Shown here: one piece after another, positions 22,028 to 30,600 of the stretch
Numbering within the stretch: position 1 is the stretch's first letter
How the letters are laid out: the number at the start of each line of letters is the position of its first letter
DNA from: an uncultured Bacteroidales bacterium
Lineage (GTDB): Bacteria > Bacteroidota > Bacteroidia > Bacteroidales > Paludibacteraceae
Reading direction: 5' to 3'
Assembly: GCA_946186915.1 (NCBI GenBank)
Contig: CAMHOY010000001.1
Coordinates: forward strand, 153,008 to 217,007
DNA length: 64,000 bases
Notes under the pieces: generated by a model
Seen by the model: only the letters and a program-made list of their open reading frames with translations
The model's database searches: none
What the model was told of the DNA's origin: nothing
Translations under genes and position numbers: made by a program

Positions 22028-24598
22028 TCATTCAATCTTCATACCCGTTATGGTATAAACCGCATCGTTGCGGATGATGAGGATTTGGCCGTCGCGCAGA
22101 ATCTTCTGTGCCTTCGTTTCGCTCTCCACATCCTCTATGCCTTGCGGATTCTTGTATGGACGCACATATACATAGACATATACTGCACCTGCTGTGTTGG
22201 ACTTGTACGGCTTGATGGCCGCATTGCCTGCGTGATATTTGAACATTGCATTGCTGTTGCCGAGGTTGCGGATGAATATGCCGTTGTTGCCGTCCTCAAC
22301 AAACTCCCACATCTTGCAGTTCTGAGTATTCGCATCTACGATATCATTACCGGTACTCGTTACAGCAATCGGCTTGCTTGCGCCTACAATCGTCAGCGTG
22401 AAGCCCTCTTTGCCGTTCTCTGTGCCCAATACCATGCGGCAAGCGTTATCAGCGTATGCCTCGCTTTCAGTAACGGTCACGTCATTCAACAGAACAGTCA
22501 GTTTCTTGTTGTCGCGCGCACCGGCAATCACCGGAACGCTCTGCAGCGCCAGAATAATCGTATCCTTGGCGGCTAAACTGCTCGGGTCTGATACTTTCGC
22601 GAAGGTAGCCGCAGCTACTACGTGAATCGTGATCTGCGCACTCTTGTCGGCGATGGTAGCCGTGATGACGGCATCGCCTTCGGCTACGGAGGTCACCTTG
22701 CCGCTGGCATCTACTGTGGCAACGCCCTCGTTGTCCGATTGGTAGTAAATCGTATATTCGCTGGCTGCCTGTGCCGGATCAACGGTCGGATTCAACTGCA
22801 GCGACGAACCCAGCGTCAGGTTAGCCTCTTCCGGCAGACTGATGCTGTTCACCGCTACGGCGATGACATGTACCGTACAACTCTTGACTACTTCACCGAT
22901 GGTGGCAGTGATCTCCGTGTCACCCAGTCCCATTGCGGTGATAACGCCCTTGCTGCTTACTTTCGCAATCGAGGCATTATTGCTGGCCCAAGTAGCACTT
23001 GCACTCGCGTATTCCGGAACGAAAGCAGTGATGGTCAGCGTCTCTTGACCGCCGATATTCAGCGTCACTTCGCTCTTCGAGAGAGTGAAATCGGTAATGG
23101 TCGGTTTGGTAATCGTCAGCGTCACACTCGCGCTTACGCTCGGTACGCGGACCGATGTAGCGGTTACCGTTACGGTTCCCGTCACGTGTTTCGCCGTCAA
23201 CTTGCCTTCCTGATCCACTTCGCCCTGATACGTATGATCTACGCTCCAGGTCAACGACTTGTCGGCTGCGTTATCCGGCGTATAGACTACGAATGGCGCG
23301 AGGTCAATCGTCTGACCTTGATCGATGGTCGTCGGCGCACCTACAAACTCTAACTTAGTCAACTTAATCGTCGTCGGGATAAGGTTGATAACGATCGATT
23401 TGGCTCCCTCCATCGGATCCAATTTAGCATCCTGCGTCAGGTAAGCCAACTGTGCATTGACGCTTCCGGTCTTCGTACCGTTACCCTTATAGGTCACAGT
23501 CACTGTACCGCTGGTGCGGTCGCCTTGATCGGCTACTTCGAAGAGGTTCGCATCTGCGCCGGTGATCTCCCAAATGATATCATCCGTCAGATTCTCTGCC
23601 GTGTAGTTCACCGTCACCTCAGCTGTCTCGCCTAACTCTACATCGCCGAAGACCACATCTTCTACTTCCAGTTTCGCCTCTATGTCATGCGCTTCGCCGG
23701 CTTTCTTATATAACTGGTATGTGCTGCCTTGCGGAGTTTTGTACGGTTTGAAACGGTCGGTGTTGAATTCAACAGGGAAGGTCTCATCGGGTTTGGACAC
23801 ATAGGCTGTGCCGTTAGTGATGGAAATTCCCCAACCTACCAGAATCTGATTTGGCACAGCAGCCGCATAGGTGAAAGCACCCTTGCCGGTGATATCCAGC
23901 GCCAGTTTGTTGGTGGTGCCGGTAGCAGTGAACTGCCAGTTGCCGCCATATTGACCCAGCACAAAAGTCTGCGCCGTTTCAGGCACATCCGCAGTACCTG
24001 CCGTTTTGTCGATCTTCACGCCTTCGGTCACTGCCGGCAGGTAAGCGCCATTCAACGGACCGCTTACTGCACCTGCGCTCTCGCAAACGAATACCACTGT
24101 ATCGCCGGCTTTCAGGTCGCTGGTACTGTTCAAACGCTCGAACGGAGTCGTCTGCGGAGTAATAGCCTCGTCGGTCACGGTGATGGTGATATCTACGTAT
24201 TTATGCACCTCTTCCCAATTGGTGTCGTATGCATAGAGGTGCAACTTACCGCTATAGGTGCCGGCGGCTTTAACGCCATAACCGATCTGGAACTCGCAGC
24301 TCTTGAGCATACTACCGCCGTAGCCCAGATATACATAATCCGGATCGCCTACATAGAAACCGTTCGGATTTGTCTCATCATCCAGCACGCCTTCTGTTAT
24401 CTCTGCCCACATCGACGTACCTTCGGTCGTTAAACCGCTCCAGGTCACGGTGATTGTCTGCGATCCATACATAGGAAGTGCCTGGCCTTTGATACTCACT
24501 TCCCCAAAATCAACTGTTGTTGGATTAACGGTAATGCTTGCCGCCCAACTCATCACGCTGATCATCGCCAGCGTCAACAAAGAGAAAATTTTCTTCAT
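22028..24598 (-). CDS. Secreted multi-domain Ig-like (BIG2) surface protein, 856 aa
   Basis: Surface or secreted structural protein. A signal peptide (MKKIFSLLTLAMISVMSWAA) precedes a first Ig-like domain (ITVNPTTVDFGEVSIKGQ). A roughly 100-residue domain around LNSTSDLKAGDTVVFVCESA recurs near the C terminus (VSDPSSLAAKDTIILALQS). Three BIG2-type domains follow between about residues 420 and 670 (for example TLSKSEVTLNIGGQETLTI, WASNNASIAKVSSKGVITA). The tail GQILIIRNDAVYTITGMKIE is the window's putative secretion tail. It lies 32 bp downstream of higA on the same strand with no promoter seen between, so it may be co-transcribed with the toxin-antitoxin pair. Confidence 0.82.
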   Translation of the reverse strand: MKKIFSLLTLAMISVMSWAASITVNPTTVDFGEVSIKGQALPMYGSQTITVTWSGLTTEGTSMWAEITEGVLDDETNPNGFYVGDPDYVYLGYGGSMLKSCEFQIGYGVKAAGTYSGKLHLYAYDTNWEEVHKYVDITITVTDEAITPQTTPFERLNSTSDLKAGDTVVFVCESAGAVSGPLNGAYLPAVTEGVKIDKTAGTADVPETAQTFVLGQYGGNWQFTATGTTNKLALDITGKGAFTYAAAVPNQILVGWGISITNGTAYVSKPDETFPVEFNTDRFKPYKTPQGSTYQLYKKAGEAHDIEAKLEVEDVVFGDVELGETAEVTVNYTAENLTDDIIWEITGADANLFEVADQGDRTSGTVTVTYKGNGTKTGSVNAQLAYLTQDAKLDPMEGAKSIVINLIPTTIKLTKLEFVGAPTTIDQGQTIDLAPFVVYTPDNAADKSLTWSVDHTYQGEVDQEGKLTAKHVTGTVTVTATSVRVPSVSASVTLTITKPTITDFTLSKSEVTLNIGGQETLTITAFVPEYASASATWASNNASIAKVSSKGVITAMGLGDTEITATIGEVVKSCTVHVIAVAVNSISLPEEANLTLGSSLQLNPTVDPAQAASEYTIYYQSDNEGVATVDASGKVTSVAEGDAVITATIADKSAQITIHVVAAATFAKVSDPSSLAAKDTIILALQSVPVIAGARDNKKLTVLLNDVTVTESEAYADNACRMVLGTENGKEGFTLTIVGASKPIAVTSTGNDIVDANTQNCKMWEFVEDGNNGIFIRNLGNSNAMFKYHAGNAAIKPYKSNTAGAVYVYVYVRPYKNPQGIEDVESETKAQKILRDGQILIIRNDAVYTITGMKIE

Positions 24599-24630
24599 GA
24601 TAAATATAAGTTAAATGAATTTTTTATTGA

Positions 24631-24942
24631 CTAAAGCATAGCTGCTATATGCGGTATACGCGATAGCCATGACAAGATTTTACTATCTTGTCGAGCTGTC
24701 TGCATATTGTATCTTGTTTGTATGTTCATCAGCGTATCGGCTGGGATGCCCAATGCCGCTTCAAACATCAGTGCTGTAGCCGGGGTAAGCGTACGCTTGC
24801 CGTTTAGTAGTTCGTTTAAAACGGTATATGACATATTGACTTGACGCGCAAACTCACGTTGCGAGATGTGACGTGCTTCCATCTCATCCTTCAGCACCTC
24901 TCCCGGGTGCAAGGCATAGAACGAATAACCTAAAGTAGACAT
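24631..24942 (-). CDS. higA: HigA-type antitoxin (XRE helix-turn-helix)
   Basis: Antitoxin with HTH, 103 residues from the ATG at 24942, which follows the toxin stop by 4 nt. An in-frame start 33 nt further up would overlap the toxin and is less likely. HPGEVLKDEMEARHISQREFA is the HigA signature, followed by the recognition-helix region NMSYTVLNELLNGKRTLTPATAL. Expected to neutralise HigB and repress the shared promoter. Gene order toxin-antitoxin is typical of higBA. Confidence 0.88.
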   Translation of the reverse strand: MSTLGYSFYALHPGEVLKDEMEARHISQREFARQVNMSYTVLNELLNGKRTLTPATALMFEAALGIPADTLMNIQTRYNMQTARQDSKILSWLSRIPHIAAML

Positions 24943-24946
24943 GGTC

Positions 24947-25288
24947 TTATTGGTAATGGTTGGTAATATCTTCAATTTTACAAATCGTCAGCGTCGTTTC
25001 GCCTGCCTTCGCTTCCAACTCAAAGATTAGGCGATAATGATAATCTATTCGTACGGAGTAGTAGCCCGTATCTTCCAGCGCCTCAAAATGCAGGGAATTA
25101 AAACGGAATAAATCTTCCATTCTGCTTACTGCATCTAAGATGCCTACTACTTTTGCGTATTTACGTATAACATCCGGTTGATAGCGATGTTGTTTATCGT
25201 TTGTTTTTCCGGTGTAGTATAACTCGCTTAAGTAGTCTTTTTGGAAAACTATTTCCATACGATTTGTAAATTCGCTGCAAAGATACAA
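24947..25288 (-). CDS. higB: HigB/RelE-type toxin
   Basis: RelE/ParE-superfamily toxin of 113 residues, likely a ribosome-dependent mRNA interferase. Features: MEIVFQKDYLSELYYTGK at the N terminus, the central ALEDTGYYSVRIDYHYRLIFEL strand pair with conserved Arg and Tyr, and C-terminal LTICKIEDITNHYQ. It is the first gene of the unit; the promoter -7 box overlaps the start region, so the leader is very short. Confidence 0.85.
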   Translation of the reverse strand: MYLCSEFTNRMEIVFQKDYLSELYYTGKTNDKQHRYQPDVIRKYAKVVGILDAVSRMEDLFRFNSLHFEALEDTGYYSVRIDYHYRLIFELEAKAGETTLTICKIEDITNHYQ

Positions 25289-25309
25289 CTAATTTTTGAT
25301 ATTCGCAAA
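25278..25309 (-). promoter_or_regulatory. Promoter of higBA
   Basis: -7 TATCTTTG (25278-25285) and -33 TTTG (25306-25309) on the minus strand. The -7 box lies within the annotated first codons, so translation may start at the internal ATG (MEIVFQ, codon 11, 25258) rather than at 25288. That would give a 103-aa toxin. Confidence 0.65.
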
Positions 25310-25428
25310 TTTTGTGAACATTTTTTGCTTTTTTTTACAAGAAAAGGCAAGGCATCTTCCCTGCCTCTCTATCCTCTAAACACTCATTCCCTAAACACTA
25401 AACATTTTTTAATGTGTATGTTCTTTAT

Positions 25429-25470
25429 ATATAAGGAACGCGCGCATATACACGCGAAGCCTACACGTCA
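25429..25470 (+). repeat. GGAACGCGCG dispersed repeat, left flank of ATPase cassette
   Basis: TATATAAGGAACGCGCGCAT followed by ATACACGCGAAGCC. An inverted relative (26847-26878) lies on the other side of the ATPase gene, so the gene is bracketed by an inverted repeat. Confidence 0.75.
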
Positions 25471-25496
25471 TTTTTTTTAAACAATTTACACAAAGA

Positions 25497-25528
25497 TTTG
25501 CGTAATTCGGAAAAAAGTTGTACCTTTG
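25497..25528 (+). promoter_or_regulatory. Promoter of DUF4143 ATPase
   Basis: -33 TTTG (25497-25500) and -7 TACCTTTG (25521-25528), about 70 bp before the ATG. Confidence 0.75.
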
Positions 25529-25599
25529 CGGCGATTTTGTACGATAAAATTACGAATAATTACAATTTTGTCGATTATAAACGATAAAGTACTATTGCT

Positions 25600-26808
25600 A
25601 TGAATATCATTTCTCGCAGTGAATACATTCAGCGGATTGAGCGCTATTTAGGGAAACAGACGATTATTGTGCTGACAGGTCAACGGCGTGTCGGAAAAAG
25701 TTTTGTATTAAAAGATTTAGCCCAACGGAAGATGGGTGAGGGGGCAAATGTTATTTATATTGATAAAGAGAGTAAAACATTTGATAGTATAACCAATCAT
25801 GCTGAATTAAATCAATATATTGATGCGCACCGCCAAGCTGGCAGAACGAACTTTATACTCATTGATGAAGTACAAGAGATTGAGGACTTTGAGAAGTCTG
25901 TCAGAGCATATAGAGTTGAGCCTGATTGTGAGATTATCATAACAGGTAGTAATGCCGAACTGTTCAGTAGTGATCTTGCTAATCGATTAGGAGGAAGACA
26001 TCATAGTGTGTATATTCAATCACTAACTTATAATGAGTTTTTAACATTTCATAATTTGACAGACTCTGAAGACGCTTTGCGTTTATTCATTGAGGATGGT
26101 GGACTTCCTGGCTTGGTTAATTTTGATATTACAGATAGTCGAGAAGTATCGGATTACCAGAAAGATGTCTTCAATACGGTCCTTTTGAAGGATGTTGTTT
26201 TGCGGCATAAGGTGCGTAATGTTCCTTTTTTGGAACGTCTGTGTCAGTTCGCTGCAGATAATACAGGAAAAATCTTTTCTGCTACCTCCATCAGCAATTT
26301 TGTTAAGTCCAGAGGCGAATCAACGACTACGGATCTGATTATTCGGTATTTCAGATATCTCGTGGATAGCTATGTATTAAGACAGGTGAAACGCTATGAT
26401 ATCCGGGGAAAGAAAATTTTAGAGAGCAATTCCAAGTACTATTTTGAAGATCATGGAATTAGAAATATAGTGGCTGGCACTCGTCGTGATCAGGACATTG
26501 AAAAAGTTATTGAGAACATCGTTTATCAGCAACTTATCTACTTGGGATACGATGTGCAAATAGGCCAATTATTAGCCGGTGAGGTGGATTTTGTTTGCAC
26601 GGATAGTAATAAAGAGCGGGCATACATACAAGTTGCTTATATATTATCTGATGAAAATACCATCCGGCGGGAATATAATAGTCTACGTGGGATAAAGGAT
26701 AATTATCCTAAATATATCATATCTATGACGCCGTTAGTGAAGCGAAATAATGACGAGGGGATTATCCATCTTGGGCTTCGTGAGTTCTTGATTAATGGAT
26801 TAGTTTGA
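25600..26808 (+). CDS. DUF4143-type P-loop ATPase, 402 aa
   Basis: Second AAA_14/DUF4143 ATPase. Walker A LTGQRRVGKSFVLK (about residue 30), Walker B FILIDEVQEIEDF (about 90), IITGSNAELFSSDLANRLGGR sensor, and C-terminal QLLAGEVDFVCTDSNKERAYIQVAY, where the expected E-x-K of the nuclease-like fold is replaced by IQVAY. It is AT-richer than the genes on either side and has its own promoter and a strong terminator. With the inverted GGAACGCGC repeats outside these, it looks like a self-contained acquired cassette. Confidence 0.9.
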   Translation: MNIISRSEYIQRIERYLGKQTIIVLTGQRRVGKSFVLKDLAQRKMGEGANVIYIDKESKTFDSITNHAELNQYIDAHRQAGRTNFILIDEVQEIEDFEKSVRAYRVEPDCEIIITGSNAELFSSDLANRLGGRHHSVYIQSLTYNEFLTFHNLTDSEDALRLFIEDGGLPGLVNFDITDSREVSDYQKDVFNTVLLKDVVLRHKVRNVPFLERLCQFAADNTGKIFSATSISNFVKSRGESTTTDLIIRYFRYLVDSYVLRQVKRYDIRGKKILESNSKYYFEDHGIRNIVAGTRRDQDIEKVIENIVYQQLIYLGYDVQIGQLLAGEVDFVCTDSNKERAYIQVAYILSDENTIRREYNSLRGIKDNYPKYIISMTPLVKRNNDEGIIHLGLREFLINGLV

Positions 26809-26815
26809 TACGCAA

Positions 26816-26846
26816 ATGCAACGCCCATTTGGACGTTGCATTTTTT
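26816..26846 (+). terminator. Rho-independent terminator of the ATPase gene
   Basis: Stem TGCAACG/CGTTGCA with a 10-nt loop, then six T. Confidence 0.88.
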
Positions 26847-26878
26847 GCACGCATGCGCGTTCCTTAAATATATACACG
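26847..26878 (-). repeat. GGAACGCGCG dispersed repeat, inverted copy
   Basis: Reverse strand reads TATATTTAAGGAACGCGCAT, the inverse of the copy at 25429-25470. Confidence 0.7.
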
Positions 26879-26917
26879 TACACTATAGAAATAAAAACTA
26901 TATTTTTTGTGTTTTTG

Positions 26918-27068
26918 CTGCGATACGGAATAATTCAGTATTTATACAGCTTTCGCTGTGCGGATTGGGCTATTACGGCGCGTATTGAGCTTGCTCGGAT
27001 ACGCGCGGTGATGAGCTAATACGCTCGAGGCCGCGTAGGCCTGAATAATGACTTATTCTGTGTCGCAG
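26918..27068 (+). ncRNA. Candidate structured RNA / multi-stem repeat, copy 2
   Basis: Closing stem CTGCGA-ACGGAATAA paired with TTATTCTGT-TCGCAG, hairpin ACAGC-TTTC-GCTGT, hairpin GGCGCGTAT..ATACGCGC topped by GAGC-TT-GCTC, invariant hairpin GGCCGCGTAGGCC, then a T-rich tract. Aligns along its length with 18294-18442 with compensating changes in the stems. It sits between the ATPase cassette and the mirror-image locus. Confidence 0.5.
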
Positions 27069-27130
27069 TGTTTTTTATGTATTTTTCTTTATCACCCGTA
27101 GGGCTTTTATTTCCTTTTATTTACTATCTC

Positions 27131-27162
27131 CGAGGAGCGCATATACACGCGTAGCCTACACG
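27131..27162 (+). repeat. Outer boundary repeat of the mirror locus (left)
   Basis: GAGGAGCGCATATACACGCG then TAGCCTACACGCC. The inverse occurs at 59181-59212, outside the matching gene on the right. Confidence 0.7.
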
Positions 27163-27172
27163 CCGTCAGGCC

Positions 27173-27559
27173 CTACACGCGTGAGCGCTTACGCGCAACA
27201 CGCATTATAAGGTATACGCATGCGAGCAGCGCCAGTGGAATCATTGCATCGCCAAGAGGCGTAGGATACGGATCTCCCGTATCACCCCAATCATCGTCCT
27301 CCCAATCATCACCTCTCTTCGCGCGATTAGGACCACTCGCGTTTGCGGGACTATACGTTCCGACAGTCGCACCTGTTACATACGTTCCCTGTACAGCTGC
27401 AGAAGGCAGAGTAGAACCGGCACTTGGCATCACTGACGTGGATTGCATTTGTGCTTGCGGCTCTTGGGCGAGCGCCTGAGCACTAATGCTCAGCACGCTC
27501 ATCAAACCCATTACGATCAATAAATATCTCAATGCTTTCATAATCTTTAACTCTTTCAT
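27173..27559 (-). CDS. Small exported protein with PLGDA-TM-basic C terminus, 128 aa
   Basis: Function unknown. The N terminus is a signal peptide (KALRYLLIVMGLMSVLSISAQALAQ). The middle is low-complexity and acidic (RGDDWEDDDWGDTGD). The C terminus is PLGDAMIPLALLACVYLIMRVARKR: a short motif, a hydrophobic segment and basic residues, the layout of tripartite sorting signals. The first half is nearly identical, also in DNA, to the 130-aa gene at 58689 on the opposite strand. It lies 53 bp downstream of the giant surface gene, so the two are probably co-transcribed. Confidence 0.75.
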   Translation of the reverse strand: MKELKIMKALRYLLIVMGLMSVLSISAQALAQEPQAQMQSTSVMPSAGSTLPSAAVQGTYVTGATVGTYSPANASGPNRAKRGDDWEDDDWGDTGDPYPTPLGDAMIPLALLACVYLIMRVARKRSRV

Positions 27560-27690
27560 TCGTTAAACATTCATTCGTTCATTCATTAAACATTAAACTT
27601 TAAACATTGAGATCACTTGATCTCACGTACTTGTTTACCCGTCGCATCGTAGATCTTACCGCCGCGCAAGATATACATCTTATCACGATA
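27400..27690 (-). repeat. Long inverted repeat of the mirror locus, left copy
   Basis: Covers the 3' end of the giant gene, the spacer and the 5' half of the small gene. Compared with 58560-58850 it differs at only a few positions in the roughly 170 bp around the spacer, apart from a 13-bp extra AAGTTTAATGTTT in the left spacer. Confidence 0.85.
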
Positions 27691-30600
27691 GATGAACTTA
27701 TACGGGCGTTCCGAATCGCCACCTACATCGTCTATGCCTGTTGCCGAGTTATCTTTCTCTTTGACTTTCAAGCCAATCGAGAAGCGGTTCTCAATCAATC
27801 CTGTCTGCTCCAACTCTACTGTGTAATCATTGGTTAACAGGTTCGTGTTGAGTCCAAGCTCGGCATCATACAGGATTACATATTCCAGACGGTCGATGTC
27901 GGAGTTTGCATCCAAACTGAAGACATAATCGCCGTTCACATTCGGAGCATAGAACTCCAGCGGAATCAACTCGGACGTCTCTGCCGGCGTCAACGTGTTA
28001 CCTACCAGATAATGTCCGTCTGCAACGGTATATACCTTCAGGTAAGTCAATGCCTCACGGTTCTCGAAGATGTTCTGATCCTCGCCGAACTTATAACCGG
28101 TCGTTGCGTTGGCATCAATCTTCAAACCTGCTTGCGCAAAGTCATCGCCGTGCGTGAGGTTAATGTCCGCATAAATCGGGCTCACATTTTCTGTCTGTGC
28201 CAGCAAATGACGCGGAGCCGATGCACGCTTCGAGCGGTCGAACAATACCGATCCATTCGCACTTGTCTGGATGAAGAAGTTTTTGAACGGTTCGAATACT
28301 GCCTGTGCGGAATTCGCACGGTATTGCGGGAAGGCGCTGTACCAATCGTTCGGCATGGTGACATATGCATCCGTCGTCTCTGTGTAGGAGTATTTACCAT
28401 CCCACGGAGTCGTGTTGGTCTTCTCCAAACAGCCGACCGTAAAGTCTGCTGCATATGCCTCTTCTTCATCTCCATAATACGAGATAGTAGCCATGTACGG
28501 GTTCGCAATCAAGTTCCATCCCTTGTCGTTATCAGGCGTATTTGCTCCGCCTTCATGCGCGTAGATGTCGATGGCTGGCTTTCCACTTGCTTTGCCTTCT
28601 CCATTGGAATCCGCCCAATTGTTTACGCCCGTGAATGGGAAGCGGATTACCGCGAACGGCTGTCCTTTCGGGCGTTTGCCTTGCAGTACATAACCTTGGC
28701 CTACTTGCAGCGTGTAGCTGGTAGAAGTAATCGGTGTCCAACCCGAAGCGCCTGTCGAACGTGTCTCTCCGTCATAGCGCATAATACGGAATTGCGAATC
28801 AAGCGTTCCGTTAATCGCCGCGCCTGTGGAGGTGTTCAACGAGTTAGCATAGTTAACACCGCTCAAAGATACCTCGAATGGAACACTCAATGCATACGAG
28901 TGAGCGGTATTCACATACATGTCGAGATTGGCGCCATTGGTACTGCTGATCTGTTTATTCAATCTTAAGTGAGGAACACCTTGTGCCAAATCTTCCTTAT
29001 GGGCGACACCCTTGATACCGCCGCGCATCTCCAGATAGTTAACGCTGGTACTACCATTGTCATTTATCAATGTTCCGCCCGCATAGACATACAAGTTATG
29101 GAATTTACTTGCGTGAGAGGCGGTTGCATTGGTCGTCAACTTCGCACCTTCCAGAATGACCACATCGTAATCCTTCGTGGCTGCATCCAAAGTGGTAAAC
29201 GGAGTTTCTGCAGTGGTCGTCGTGGTTGTTCCGCTTACGATAATAGGTATTGTCACATTGGCAATCTTGTCCACGCCACCAATCTTCATCTTCAGCGACA
29301 GCACTTTACCGTAATCGCCGGTGATGTCTGCCAATCCTACTTCGTATAATCCATAACCGCCGGTCGAATGACGAGTGATAGATGTTACGTTGGTAGTAGG
29401 AGCAGCATTAACACCATACTTCGTGTGACCGCTGGTAAGCGATACATTGTTATCTGCCGCAATGGCGAATACCAATCCGTTCGTCTTCCACTCACGCGCA
29501 ATAATATCGATGGTTTCTACGGTAGTCAGCGGGATAAAGTGTATCTCTGAATAGCCGCTATTGGCCATTCCCCACTTATTATTGCTTATCATTAAGCCGG
29601 TACGTGTGTTATTCGATGTAGCCATCGTATAACCGCTGAAGTCGGCATTTGTCTCTGCTACAATCCAACCATAGTTAGCATCTGTTGATGTAGCTGAATA
29701 GTTGCGAATACCCGCGGCATCACCATCGGCGGCCCACAAGCAGTACTTGTTGGCATCCTCTGCGGCATTTATCGCGAAGCGCAACTTAGAATAATTAGCG
29801 GTATAATCTCTCATGATGTACGCCGTGTTCGAAGGACCTTGCGCCGTCCAGTTCAAAACACTCGCGTCTTCTGTCACGGAAATTAAGATTGGATCATAAG
29901 TACCGGAAGCGCTCATGTCATTCGGCAGTGCATACCATGCGCCGCCAATCTTTGTGGCGATAGCAAAACTTGCCGGCAATGTACGGCCGTACAACTCAAG
30001 GGTCTTAGTCTCAATAACCGTATTCTTCAGCAGCACTTCAATCTTCAACTGGTAGTGGTCTAACGTGTTGGCACCGCCATTCGGTTCATATGTGATAGAG
30101 AATGTCTGGTTGTAAGCACCGCTTACTTCTGCCAAACTGATGTTGCTTCCATCTGCCGAGCCATAACTACCGTTGCAGAGACGGAACTCACTAGATGTAT
30201 AAGTCGGCGATCCGGTGCGACCATAAGTTACGTCATTCGTTACATCGTAATATGTGATACGTAATGCCGTTGCACAAGCAAAGTCAGTACTGCTAATAGT
30301 GATTTCTGTTGCACCGGTTGCCACTTTCTCTCCGGCCGAAGCTGTCAGACGAACGGTACCTGTTACATTGGTCGTTCCAATCCAAACAGCGTTCAACGTG
30401 ATGTCTCCACTCAAGCCGGTAATCTTGCCTGCGCCTGGGGTAATAATCGCGCCTGACTCATCCGAAGGATTTGTCCAACCGACAAACGTACTACCTTCTT
30501 TGGAGAAGCCTGCTGCGCCTACTGTAATAGCATCAGCTGTCGTATTCATTGTATACTCAACGTGGTCTGCGCCCGTTCCGCCATTAGCGGTATAGGTGAT

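Larger units (their letters stand above)
25289..25599. other. Intergenic region between higB and DUF4143 ATPase
   Basis: Holds the higBA -33 box, a hairpin GGCAAGG/CCCTGCC near 25344-25365 that looks like a minus-strand terminator with no gene behind it, a CTAAACACT heptamer run, one GGAACGCGCG repeat and the promoter of the next gene. No coding potential seen. Confidence 0.7.

Noticed and set aside
24943..24975. Longer N terminus for HigA
   Set aside because: It would overlap the toxin gene by 29 bp and add residues absent from the family; the ATG at 24942 lies 4 nt after the toxin stop.
28012..28968. Plus-strand open frame of 318 codons inside the giant gene
   Set aside because: Antisense shadow; the minus-strand frame has signal peptide, repeats and conserved tail.
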